A DNA stretch of 64,000 nt from Lachnospiraceae bacterium (GTDB lineage: Bacteria; Bacillota; Clostridia; Lachnospirales; Lachnospiraceae): NCBI GenBank assembly GCA_021199655.1, contig JAJQHQ010000082.1:1-64000 (forward strand). The letters are read 5' to 3'. The translations under genes and the position numbers were made by a program. This document shows positions 41,936 through 50,874 of the stretch, in pieces. How positions within the stretch are numbered: position 1 is the first letter of the stretch; each line of letters starts with the position of its first letter. The notes under the pieces were generated by a model. The model saw only the letters and a program-made list of their open reading frames with translations, did not search any database and was not told the origin of the DNA.

Positions 41936-42685
41936 TCAGCCCTTCCTCTTCTTTTTATTTTTACGCGCTTTCCGTTTTTTCTTCTCACGGACGAGCGTTT
42001 CATCCAGAGGCATTGCTCCTAATACACTGATTCCAAGATATCGTTCCACATCTTCAGATGTTTTTACTTTATCATCCAGAATAAATATTACCACCAGAAC
42101 AGCAAGGGAAGCAACCAGCCCCAGAAGCGCTGCGATAAGGACATTTTTTGTCAGGCTTGGGCTGGACGGTTCGTCCGGAAGATTTGCTTCGTCTACGATA
42201 TTAACAGACTCCAGCTCCATGATCTGTTTGATATGTACAACAGAAGCCTGACAGATCGCATCTGTGATCTTCTGAGCCATTTTCGGATCCGGATCTGTCG
42301 CGCTGATCGCGATGACACGCGTATCCGACTGTGCAGATACCGTAACAACCTTCAGCAGTTCATCATACTTCATATCCAAATTCAGATCATCGATCACCGA
42401 CTCGATCACGGTGCGGCTCTGAATCATCTCAATATAATCCTCTGTCAGGTAGGTACTGCTCGTGATATCACTGCTTGTGACACTTTCATCTGACTGCCGG
42501 TTCAGAACGTAGATCTTGGCCGTCGATGTATATTGAGGAGTAATAAACCAGTATGTAATAATAAAAGATAACAAAGCACATAAAACTGTAGCAAGGATCA
42601 CGTAACCGATCTTTCTTAATATAAAAGAAAATATTTCTCCGAGATCAATTGTGATTTCATCGTTATTTTGTACATCCGTTTCCAT
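41936..42685 (-). CDS. Wzz/CapA-type polysaccharide chain-length and kinase-activator protein
   Basis: A 249-residue membrane protein with two transmembrane helices (about 28-50 and 180-203) around an extracytoplasmic domain, and the proline-rich PDEPSSPS segment before the second helix, as in Wzz proteins. The basic C-terminal tail (KKKRKARKNKKKRKG) is cytosolic and probably contacts the BY-kinase encoded four bases downstream. ATG 42685 follows GGGAGG; an ATG six codons upstream lacks a ribosome site. Confidence 0.9.
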   Translation of the reverse strand: METDVQNNDEITIDLGEIFSFILRKIGYVILATVLCALLSFIITYWFITPQYTSTAKIYVLNRQSDESVTSSDITSSTYLTEDYIEMIQSRTVIESVIDDLNLDMKYDELLKVVTVSAQSDTRVIAISATDPDPKMAQKITDAICQASVVHIKQIMELESVNIVDEANLPDEPSSPSLTKNVLIAALLGLVASLAVLVVIFILDDKVKTSEDVERYLGISVLGAMPLDETLVREKKKRKARKNKKKRKG

Positions 42686-42737
42686 AAGCGTCCTCCCGAT
42701 CATTCTATAATCTGCTATAAGCAGATTTGACTAGTTG

Positions 42738-42766
42738 ATTATATACTTCCATTTCCTTTTTGTAAA
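42738..42766 (-). promoter_or_regulatory. Promoter of the chain-length/BY-kinase pair
   Basis: On the minus strand TTTACA (42761-42766) and TATAAT (42738-42743) have a 17-base spacer. A small hairpin with arms AATCTGCT and AGCAGATT (about 42708-42727) follows in the leader. Confidence 0.75.
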
Positions 42767-42842
42767 GAATTTTATTCGATTATATTTACCAATTTTCTCA
42801 ATATTTTGTAGTATCCGGCCGGATATCCTGCAAAAACTTGTG

Positions 42843-44045
42843 CTATATTACTTCATGCAGCGGTTTTTCTTTTTTCATACGTGTGATCTCCACGAGAGAC
42901 AGACGTGTCATATCAACAAGAACGGTTTTTATGGGATCCTTTCTTAAAAGGTCACTTAAAAATCGAAGAAGTTCGCTGTCGCTCTCAGAAGATTCCATAT
43001 TAATAAAATCTATCAGAATGATGCCGCTCAGGTTTCGCAGACGAATCTGTCTGGCAGCTTCCGCGGCTGCTTCCAGATTGATCTTATAGAACGCTTTCTG
43101 TGGATTCCTGCTTTCTCCCTCATACTTCCCGGTATTTACATCGATCACAGTCAGCGCTTCCGTAGGCTGTATGACCAGATACCCTCCTGATTTCAGCCAC
43201 ACACGCTCCGAAATGGCTTCCTTCAGCTGACTTTCCAGAGAATACTTTTTATAAAGAGGCAAAAGCGGATCCTGATAAAGCGAAACCTTTTGCAGGTCTT
43301 CCGGCTGACAGAACGACACGTAATCTCTGATCTCATCGAATATGGACGGATCATCTGTCAGAAAACATTCGGCTTCATCCTGATAAAGATCTGATATTCG
43401 GGCTGCCCACGGATGGGGGCCGGATAAGAGACAACTGTAGCACACCCGGTGGGGAGCTGCATGCATCAGCGTATGATACTGTAAAAGCAGTCTGTGCATA
43501 TCGGATTCAATGGTCTCCTTCTTTGCGCCTTTTGCATTTGTACGCAAAAGCCAGCCAAAGGAACGCTTCAGATCCTCATCCGGAACAAGCTCCGGCTCCA
43601 GTTCTTCCACAATAGCGGTCAGCCGTGCTTTTTCTTCTTTTTTCAGTTTGGACGATACACTGATTTTTCGGTTTCCTGTGGTCAAAAGGATGTATTTGCC
43701 GTGAAACGTCAGGTTTGTCGTCACAGAAGGATATTTGCTTTTTATTGCATCACGGGAAACCTGAACAAGAAGCTCATCTCCCGCCTGCGGCTTTTCGGAG
43801 GCTCCTTTTTTCGTATATATGGGATTGACAATCTCAGAAAACGGCAGATAACACACCGTACCCGGCAGGATTTCAACAAAAGCCGCGCCTATATTTTTGG
43901 CAATATCCCGGATCTTACCAATATAAATATTCCCCAGTATGGACTCATCGTGCTCTTCGTCACAATGAATTTCTATTGCTTTTCCATCGTTCAACAAGAA
44001 GGAAAAGATCTTTTCATGCATTTTGCAGATGATATACGGATTCAT
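42843..44045 (-). CDS. rng: Ribonuclease G/E family endoribonuclease
   Basis: Endoribonuclease of the RNase E/G family acting on rRNA precursors and mRNA. The 400-residue protein has an S1-type RNA-binding segment (GNIYIGKIRDI, GAAFVEI) and the DNase-I-like catalytic part with metal-binding aspartates in TVIDVNTGKY and GIILIDFINM. The zinc-link and extended C-terminal region of RNase E are absent. Its ATG overlaps the upstream stop as ATGA. Confidence 0.92.
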   Translation of the reverse strand: MNPYIICKMHEKIFSFLLNDGKAIEIHCDEEHDESILGNIYIGKIRDIAKNIGAAFVEILPGTVCYLPFSEIVNPIYTKKGASEKPQAGDELLVQVSRDAIKSKYPSVTTNLTFHGKYILLTTGNRKISVSSKLKKEEKARLTAIVEELEPELVPDEDLKRSFGWLLRTNAKGAKKETIESDMHRLLLQYHTLMHAAPHRVCYSCLLSGPHPWAARISDLYQDEAECFLTDDPSIFDEIRDYVSFCQPEDLQKVSLYQDPLLPLYKKYSLESQLKEAISERVWLKSGGYLVIQPTEALTVIDVNTGKYEGESRNPQKAFYKINLEAAAEAARQIRLRNLSGIILIDFINMESSESDSELLRFLSDLLRKDPIKTVLVDMTRLSLVEITRMKKEKPLHEVI

Positions 44046-44749
44046 AGTATTTCTGTTCCCAGGTCATAAAGCGAAACAAATTTTTTCTCATTGCCGGAAC
44101 CGGTGTCCGCATAAATCTCGCACCGATTGATCAAATAGGAAAAAGGTTTTGGCTGAAAGCCCCTTTGTTGCAGATACGCATCCATGACAAGAGCGGGCTT
44201 CAGATTCTCTTCACTGCCTGCGGCAAGCTTTAAAAATAATACACCTGATGAAACAGACCAGTCGTAGATCATTGGCCGTATGTTGACTTCTTTTTCCGCA
44301 TGTTTCGTTTTTTTCAGAACCGGAATCTCTTTCCGGTTGAAAAAATCAGCCAGTCCGCCTTCCCAGTCCATATCCGGCGCATACCCTTCCCGAAAACGCA
44401 GTTCATAGTCCGCCGCCGCTACAAGTGTCATTGCTTTATTGGCTTTCCCATCCGGGATCCGGACAAAACCCGTGACTTTCATTTCGTCTGTACCGGCCTC
44501 ATTTAAAAGACGGATGGCATCCATAGAAGGGATGGACGAATTCAGTTCAATATCCATATACTCAGCGTCACTGGTCAGTCCGATTCCGAGTGGTGAAGCA
44601 AACGACATGATCATGTGGGGATGAATTCCCTCGGTATATGCCGCATCAATCCCGGACCGGCGTATCAGCTTCTGGAAATAACGCATAACATCAAGATGGC
44701 CGATAAACTTCATGCTTCCCTGCTTGGAAAATCTAATTCTTACTTTCAA
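44042..44749 (-). CDS. TIGR03936 (DUF2344) protein, radical SAM partner
   Basis: A 235-residue protein of the DUF2344 family, almost always encoded next to the TIGR03960 radical SAM protein, as here. Typical sequence is KVRIRFSKQGSMKFIGHLDVMRYFQKLIRRS and EGIHPHMIMSFASPLGIGLTSDAEYMDIEL. The start is a TTG at 44749, eight bases after GGAGG; it overlaps the end of the upstream gene by 17 bases, so translation is coupled. The function is not known; some relatives act on RNA. Confidence 0.9.
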   Translation of the reverse strand: MKVRIRFSKQGSMKFIGHLDVMRYFQKLIRRSGIDAAYTEGIHPHMIMSFASPLGIGLTSDAEYMDIELNSSIPSMDAIRLLNEAGTDEMKVTGFVRIPDGKANKAMTLVAAADYELRFREGYAPDMDWEGGLADFFNRKEIPVLKKTKHAEKEVNIRPMIYDWSVSSGVLFLKLAAGSEENLKPALVMDAYLQQRGFQPKPFSYLINRCEIYADTGSGNEKKFVSLYDLGTEIL

Positions 44750-46607
44750 TACAGACGCCTCCTTTATAGCAGGCCGCACCACATCCGGAGCATTTCTGCC
44801 GGCAGTTTGGTGTCACGGCAGCTTCTTTCGCCCGATGCCACTCATTTAACAGAAAACGTTTTGAAACTCCGACGTGAATGAAATCCCATGGAAAGATCTC
44901 ATCCTCGCCGCGCTCACGTAATGTGTAAAAGTCCATATCGATGCCGGTATGTTTAAAAGCATCCAGCCAACGGTCATAATTCCAGAATTCCGTCCATGCG
45001 TCGTAAAGGGCTCCGTTTTTGTATGCATCTGAAATAACCTCTGCGATTTTGCGGTCACCGCGCGCCAGCACGCCCTCCAGAAGCGTGACATCCGCCTGAT
45101 GCCAGTTGTAACGGATGCTTTTATGGTTCAGCATATCCTTTACTTCGTGATTGACCGTCTTTGCAAACCCAAGATAGTCTTCCATCGGATGCATGGATGC
45201 CCACTGGAACGGAGTAAAAGGCTTGGGAACAAAAAACGAAGTGCTCACTGTGATCTGACATTTTCCATTGCGCTCTTCTTTTGGTATGGCATAATACTCC
45301 CGTGCGATCTTATCTGCGAGATGTGCGATATCCCGGCGATCCTCTTCCGTCTCCAGTGGCAGGCCAAGCATAAAATACAGCTTTACTTTGTTCCATCCGC
45401 CATGAAATGCTTCACGGGCACCATCCAGGATCACTTCTTCCGTCAGTCCTTTATTGATCACATCCCGCATTCTCTGCGATCCGGCTTCCGGAGCGAACGT
45501 CAGACTGCTTTTCCGTACATCCTGCACGCGGCTCATAACATCGAGTGAAAACGCGTCAATGCGCAGGGAAGGCAGAGAAATATTGACATTCTGACTGCCA
45601 AATTCATCGATCAGATATGTGACGAGCCCTTTAAGATCGCTGTAATCGCTGGAACTTAAGGAGCTTAAGGAAATCTCTTCCTGCCCGGTGGCCTGCAGCA
45701 TTTGTGCGGCATGCTCTTTCAGACATTCCAGACTGCGCTCACGCAGCGGACGGTATATCATGCCGGCCTGGCAAAAACGGCAGCCCCGGATACAGCCGCG
45801 CTGGATTTCCAGCACCACGCGGTCCTGTGTCACCTGTATATAGGGAACCACCGGTTTCTCCGGATAGGGGGCAGAGGTCATGTCCATAACGACCTGTTTT
45901 TCGATTGTAACCGGTATATCCGGTTCTGTCGGAAGGAACGACCGAATCGTCCCGTCCTCATTGTAGCTGACCTCATAAAGTCCCGGCACATAAATACCGG
46001 GAATTCCTGCTGCTTTATGCAGAAATTCTTTTCGCGTAGTTTTTCTTTTCTTACAGTCGATGTAAAGGTCAAAAAGAGCGTCATATACTGTCTCGCCCTC
46101 ACCGATATAAAACAGATCAAAAAAAGGCGCGAGCGGTTCCGGATTATACGCGCAGGGACCGCCTCCGATCACGATAGGACCTTGATCCTGCCGGTCAGCG
46201 GAACGCATCGGTATCTGTGCGAGATCCAGAATCTGCAGTACATTCGTGTAGCACATTTCATATTGAAGTGTAATGCCAATGAAATCAAAATCACGGATGG
46301 GTTCCTGAGATTCAAGAGCAAACAGCGGGATATGATCCCTGCGCATGATCTTATCAAGGTCTACCCACGGGGAATAGACACGTTCACACCAGACATCCTG
46401 TCTTTTATTAAACATATCATACAGAATCTGAATGCCCAAATGCGACATTCCGATCTCATAGACATCGGGAAAACACATCGCGAAGCGGATCGCGATATCA
46501 TATTTGCTTTTATCGTCCTTCATCACGGAGTTGATCTCGCCGCCGATGTAGCGGGCCGGCTTTTCCACTGAGAGAAGGATTTCGTCACTTAGTGCCAGTT
46601 TTCGCAT
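44733..46607 (-). CDS. TIGR03960 family radical SAM protein with B12-binding-like domain
   Basis: A 624-residue radical SAM protein. The N-terminal 230 residues form a B12-binding-like domain (CFPDVYEIGMSHLGIQILYDMFN, VIGGGPCAYNPEPL). The radical SAM core follows with CIRGCRFC near residue 285. A cysteine-rich C-terminus (CRQKCSGCGAAC, then C) may bind another cluster. The substrate is unknown; linkage to DUF2344 and RNase G suggests RNA modification or processing. Starts 20 bases after the his genes and seems to be cotranscribed with them. Confidence 0.9.
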   Translation of the reverse strand: MRKLALSDEILLSVEKPARYIGGEINSVMKDDKSKYDIAIRFAMCFPDVYEIGMSHLGIQILYDMFNKRQDVWCERVYSPWVDLDKIMRRDHIPLFALESQEPIRDFDFIGITLQYEMCYTNVLQILDLAQIPMRSADRQDQGPIVIGGGPCAYNPEPLAPFFDLFYIGEGETVYDALFDLYIDCKKRKTTRKEFLHKAAGIPGIYVPGLYEVSYNEDGTIRSFLPTEPDIPVTIEKQVVMDMTSAPYPEKPVVPYIQVTQDRVVLEIQRGCIRGCRFCQAGMIYRPLRERSLECLKEHAAQMLQATGQEEISLSSLSSSDYSDLKGLVTYLIDEFGSQNVNISLPSLRIDAFSLDVMSRVQDVRKSSLTFAPEAGSQRMRDVINKGLTEEVILDGAREAFHGGWNKVKLYFMLGLPLETEEDRRDIAHLADKIAREYYAIPKEERNGKCQITVSTSFFVPKPFTPFQWASMHPMEDYLGFAKTVNHEVKDMLNHKSIRYNWHQADVTLLEGVLARGDRKIAEVISDAYKNGALYDAWTEFWNYDRWLDAFKHTGIDMDFYTLRERGEDEIFPWDFIHVGVSKRFLLNEWHRAKEAAVTPNCRQKCSGCGAACYKGGVCIESKN

Positions 46608-46626
46608 AAATACTTCTCCCCGTCTC

Positions 46627-48045
46627 CTATCGTTTCGCCAGCTCTTCCGTAATATCCTGCCAGCTCAGCCCCTTATCCGCCATCAGTACCATCACATGAT
46701 AAAGGAAATCCGAGATTTCATAGACGACCTCTTCGGGATCAGGATTTTTAGCAGCGATCACGATTTCCGTCGCTTCCTCGCCAACCTTTTTTAAGATCTT
46801 GTCGATACCCTTATCAAACAGATAATTGGTATAGGAGCCTTCCTTCGGGTGAATCTTTCGGTCTTCGATGACCGCAAATACATCCTCAAATACTTTCATG
46901 GGGTTCGATTCGTTGTACTCTTTCTTCAGGATCGGCCGATAGAAACAGCTGCGGTTTCCGGTATGGCAGGCGGCGCCAATCTGCACGACCTTCGCGAGCA
47001 GTGTGTCGTTGTCGCAGTCGATCGCGAGTTCTCTCACATACTGGTAATGCCCGGATGTCAGACCCTTTACCCAGATTTCCTGACGGCTGCGGCTAAAATA
47101 GGTCATCCGGCCGGTACGGACCGTAAGGTTGTATGCTTCCTCATTCATATAGGCCACCATCAGTACCTCCAGCGTGCGATAATCCTGCACCACCACCGGA
47201 AGCAGACCGTTGCAGTCCGGACGCACATCTTCCCAGGAAATAGAAGCCTCGTATGTATTTACCGGGATGTTTTTTGAAAGAAGGGCGTGTTTTAATTCCA
47301 TGAAATCAAAATCTGGCCCGGCAAACTGACTGCAAAAAATACCGGAAAATCCATTTTCAGAAAACAAGGCTGCAGCGGACGGGACCGTAAAATCTTCAAG
47401 AAGACAATAGAGCGAAAAAGAATCCACCGCTTCCGTCAAAGGCAACGGCTCCGATGAAAGGGGCTCTTCACAGGGAAAAACTTCAGATAGCCGAATACTT
47501 CCCGCAAGGGAAGGATCCAGAACGACAGCGCCGCCAATCAGGTCATAATGAGCCCCGGCCGCCTGCATTTCCTCAGAAGTCTTTACGCACGCGAGCATGC
47601 GTTCTTTTCCGAACCGGGCTGATGCTTCAGCTGTCAGCTCCACGTTTGCTTCTTTCGCATAGTTCAGAAAAACCTTCCGGCAGCCCGCGTAGATCAGTTT
47701 TTTCACATCCTCCAGCCTGCGAATGTTTCCACCGCCGTAAAGCGGCAGATCCGTCGCACGGCTGATTTTTTTGATCAGACTGACGGACTGGTCATGCTCC
47801 GCGTCATTTTCAGATAAATCAAAAATGATCAGTGCGTCCGCACCGTGATTCTCGCAGGCAGACGCAAATTCCGCGGCATCTGCGCAAAGCCCTGTGCCGG
47901 AGTCTCCGGAACCGGAAACGGCCTGAAACGTTTCCCGGCCGCAACTGCATGCCGAATATTCCGAACCTTTTATATAAATTGGAACAAGTAATTCCCTGTT
48001 ATTCATTTCATCTCTATATGATGTTTGCAGAGGTACAAGCATCAT
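46627..48045 (-). CDS. HisF/HisA-like barrel fused to HisI and HisE
   Basis: A 472-residue protein in three parts. Residues about 15-265 are a HisA/HisF-type TIM barrel with the phosphate-binding [18 protein letters not shown], but without the catalytic aspartates: the first strand reads LLVPIYI and the later one MLACVKT. Residues about 268-375 are phosphoribosyl-AMP cyclohydrolase (HisI, with DCDNDTLL and [10 protein letters not shown]). Residues about 384-472 are phosphoribosyl-ATP pyrophosphatase (His[14 protein letters not shown]). HisI and HisE catalyse the second and third steps of histidine synthesis. The barrel is probably structural or regulatory. AAAGGAAA precedes the first ATG; last his gene of the run. 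Confidence 0.88.
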   Translation of the reverse strand: MMLVPLQTSYRDEMNNRELLVPIYIKGSEYSACSCGRETFQAVSGSGDSGTGLCADAAEFASACENHGADALIIFDLSENDAEHDQSVSLIKKISRATDLPLYGGGNIRRLEDVKKLIYAGCRKVFLNYAKEANVELTAEASARFGKERMLACVKTSEEMQAAGAHYDLIGGAVVLDPSLAGSIRLSEVFPCEEPLSSEPLPLTEAVDSFSLYCLLEDFTVPSAAALFSENGFSGIFCSQFAGPDFDFMELKHALLSKNIPVNTYEASISWEDVRPDCNGLLPVVVQDYRTLEVLMVAYMNEEAYNLTVRTGRMTYFSRSRQEIWVKGLTSGHYQYVRELAIDCDNDTLLAKVVQIGAACHTGNRSCFYRPILKKEYNESNPMKVFEDVFAVIEDRKIHPKEGSYTNYLFDKGIDKILKKVGEEATEIVIAAKNPDPEEVVYEISDFLYHVMVLMADKGLSWQDITEELAKR

Positions 48046-48118
48046 GTTTCCTTTCTTTTAAATTGGTATCGTGGTTCCATACATTCACTGTTCAGTACGT
48101 TCCAGGCTGTATATGTAC

Positions 48119-48706
48119 CTATAAAGTTCCTTTAGTAGAAAGAACGCCGGTAATTCGCTCATCAAAGCTGACAGCTTCATCGAGCGCCTTTGCGAACGCT
48201 TTGAACATGCCTTCCGCCATATGATGGCTGTTGCCGCCGCGCAGCATACAAAAATGCAGATTCATGGCGGCAGAATAGGATACTGCATAGAAAAACTCCC
48301 GGATCATCTCTGTATCCAGCTCCCCGATCCGTTCCGTCGGGAATACCGCGTCCGAACAGAAATACGGGCGGCCGCTCAAATCCAGCGCACAAAGCACCAG
48401 TACCTCATCCATCGGGAGCACACGGTCGCCATAACGCCGGATGCCCTTTTTATCACCCGCAGCCTGCCGTATGGCTTCTCCGAGCACAATTCCGGTATCC
48501 TCTACTGTATGGTGACAGTCAACCTCCAGATCTCCGTCGACCTCTACAGTAAGGTCGAACAGGCCATGCCGGGCAAATCCGTCCAGCATATGGTCAAAAA
48601 AACCGATACCCGTATGTATCTGCGATTTTCCCGTTCCGTCCAGATCAAGTTCGATACGAATCTTTGTTTCTTTCGTGTCCCGTATGACTTCGGCCCTTCT
48701 GTCCAT
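48119..48706 (-). CDS. hisB: Imidazoleglycerol-phosphate dehydratase
   Basis: Sixth step of histidine synthesis. The 195-residue monofunctional enzyme has the manganese-binding histidine motifs FFDHMLDGFARHG, DCHHTVEDTGI and GGNSHHMAEGMFKAFAK. ATG 48706 follows AAGGAGG. Lies between hisD and the barrel-HisIE fusion. Confidence 0.96.
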   Translation of the reverse strand: MDRRAEVIRDTKETKIRIELDLDGTGKSQIHTGIGFFDHMLDGFARHGLFDLTVEVDGDLEVDCHHTVEDTGIVLGEAIRQAAGDKKGIRRYGDRVLPMDEVLVLCALDLSGRPYFCSDAVFPTERIGELDTEMIREFFYAVSYSAAMNLHFCMLRGGNSHHMAEGMFKAFAKALDEAVSFDERITGVLSTKGTL

Positions 48707-48791
48707 GCTTCCTCCTTTTTTTTGCAAAACGGCTGTTCTGCTGCGTAACACAGCAGACAGAGGGCTTATCACCCTGCCCAATTCACAATAT

Positions 48792-50081
48792 TTATTCGAA
48801 CCGTACCCGGATGGAATTTGCGTGCGCGGTCAGCTTTTCCGCGTTTGCAAATGTAATGATGTCATCCTTCACCGGTTCAAGCGCTTCTCGTGAATAATAA
48901 ATAATACTGGACTTTTTGATAAAGTCGTCCACGGAGAGCGGCGAGAAAAATTTGGCTGTTCCGTTGGTCGGGAGAATGTGATCCGGACCCGCGTAATAAT
49001 CTCCCAGAGGTTCACTTGAATTTTCTCCGATAAAGATTGCTCCCGCGTTTTTGATCTTCATCATGACCTCAAAGGGGTTGGCCGTCACAATTTCCAGATG
49101 CTCGGAAGCAATCTGGTTTGCCGTATCAATGGCGTCCGACATGGAATCCGCCAGCAGGATATATCCATACTGATCCAGAGACTTTTGAATGATTTCCGCC
49201 CTCGAAAGGACTTTCAGATATTCCTCAATCTCAGCGGATACCTGTTCTGCCAGTGTCGTACAGGTCGTGATCAGAATAGCGGAAGCCATCGGATCATGCT
49301 CCGCCTGGGAAAGCAGATCCGCCGCCACATAATGCGCATTGGCTGTCTCATCCGCCAGGACAAGAATTTCGCTCGGCCCGGCGATCGAGTCAATCCCCAC
49401 ACTGCCGAACACTGCTTTTTTCGCCAGAGCGACATAGATGTTTCCTGGACCGACGATTTTGTCCACCTTCGGAATACTTTCCGTGCCATAGGCCAGCGCG
49501 GCGATCGCCTGTGCGCCGCCGATCTTATAGATTTCGTCCGCTCCGGCTTCCTTCGCCGCTACAAGCGTCGAGGCCGGTACCTTCCCGTCTTTTCCGGGAG
49601 GGGTAGCCATGATAATGCGGCCTACGCCCGCCACCTTTGCCGGGACAATGTTCATCAGTACGGAGGAAGAAAGGGGCGCACTGCCGCCGGGCACATACAC
49701 ACCGACGGTTCCGATCGGCGTAACTTTCTGGCCCAGCATCGTACCATTTTCCGTGCTGTCGAACCAGCTGTACTGTCGCTGTTTTTCATGATAGCTCCGG
49801 ATATTCGCCTCGGATTTCCGTATTACGGCAAGGAGGCTTTCATCGATCAGAGAATAGGCTTCCTCAATCTCTTCGCCTGTCACGCGTACATTCGAAGCGT
49901 CCACGTCCACACCGTCAAACTGCTTCGTATAGCCGAAAGCAGCGGCATCACCATTCTCCTTTACATTCTTTAAAATGTCAGCTACCCGCTCCTCATAGCC
50001 CTGATAGCTGTCCGGGCTTCGTTTCAGCAGCTGTGTGAGGATATCTTTTCTTGTCTCCTCTGTCAATCTGACTGTTCTCAC
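48792..50081 (-). CDS. hisD: Histidinol dehydrogenase
   Basis: Zinc enzyme for the last two oxidations of histidine synthesis. The 429-residue protein has the family core TPIGTVGVYVPGG, DSIAGPSEILVLADE and SQAEHDPMASA. The start is a GTG at 50081 behind GGAAGG; a TTG further upstream is in frame but not family-like. Confidence 0.96.
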   Translation of the reverse strand: MRTVRLTEETRKDILTQLLKRSPDSYQGYEERVADILKNVKENGDAAAFGYTKQFDGVDVDASNVRVTGEEIEEAYSLIDESLLAVIRKSEANIRSYHEKQRQYSWFDSTENGTMLGQKVTPIGTVGVYVPGGSAPLSSSVLMNIVPAKVAGVGRIIMATPPGKDGKVPASTLVAAKEAGADEIYKIGGAQAIAALAYGTESIPKVDKIVGPGNIYVALAKKAVFGSVGIDSIAGPSEILVLADETANAHYVAADLLSQAEHDPMASAILITTCTTLAEQVSAEIEEYLKVLSRAEIIQKSLDQYGYILLADSMSDAIDTANQIASEHLEIVTANPFEVMMKIKNAGAIFIGENSSEPLGDYYAGPDHILPTNGTAKFFSPLSVDDFIKKSSIIYYSREALEPVKDDIITFANAEKLTAHANSIRVRFE

Positions 50082-50110
50082 TTGTTTTCCTTCCCTTCTA
50101 TTCCAATCTC

Positions 50111-50761
50111 TCAACTATCCACGCATGTGCCAAGATCTCTTAAAAGCTTCATGATCCGCTCATTTTCCATCCGCATGCTGACTGGATTCACTGTCACGCG
50201 TGCAGAAAGCGGGCATACTTCTTCAAGAACCACCAGACCGTTTTCGCGCAGCGTAGACCCGGTCTCCACAATATCCACGATGACCTCCGAGAGGCCGACG
50301 ATCGGCGCCAGCTCGATGGAACCGTTCAGCTTAATGATCTCGACCGTCTGATTCTTCTGGTTGTAAAAATATTCCTTGGCAATGTTGGGATATTTTGTCG
50401 CCACACGAATGCGTTCCTGTCCGTTCAGAAGTGCTCCTGCGGATTCCGGTCCGCAGACACACATGCGGCATTTCCCGATGCCCAGATCCAGGACCTCATA
50501 AATCTTACGCTGTTCCTCTATGATAATGTCTTTTCCCACCACGCCGATATCGGCTGCGCCGTATTCCACATAGGTCGGCACATCGGGGCCTTTGGCCAGG
50601 AAAAACCGGAGCTTCTGCTCCTCATTTACAAAAATCAGCTTGCGCGTGTCCGGATCGCTGATCTCCCGGCAGGAGATCCCGATTTTCTCAAACAGACCAA
50701 GTGTCTGTTTTGCCAGGCGTCCCTTGCACAGCGCAATGGTCAGATATCTTTCTGCACCCAT
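50111..50761 (-). CDS. hisG: ATP phosphoribosyltransferase, short form HisG
   Basis: First and regulated step of histidine synthesis. This 216-residue short form lacks the C-terminal regulatory domain of long HisG and needs HisZ, encoded next to it. DIVETGSTLRENGL is the PRPP-binding motif. ATG 50761 follows AAAGGAG; the ATG seven codons upstream overlaps that ribosome site. Confidence 0.95.
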   Translation of the reverse strand: MGAERYLTIALCKGRLAKQTLGLFEKIGISCREISDPDTRKLIFVNEEQKLRFFLAKGPDVPTYVEYGAADIGVVGKDIIIEEQRKIYEVLDLGIGKCRMCVCGPESAGALLNGQERIRVATKYPNIAKEYFYNQKNQTVEIIKLNGSIELAPIVGLSEVIVDIVETGSTLRENGLVVLEEVCPLSARVTVNPVSMRMENERIMKLLRDLGTCVDS

Positions 50762-50874
50762 CTGTTTTTCTCCTTTAATCACGAATCATAAGCATTTCGC
50801 ATGCTATCTATTTTCATACAACCCTCGCAGCAGGTGCGGGATACTGTCCTGAATCATAACATTCTTTCTTCTTT

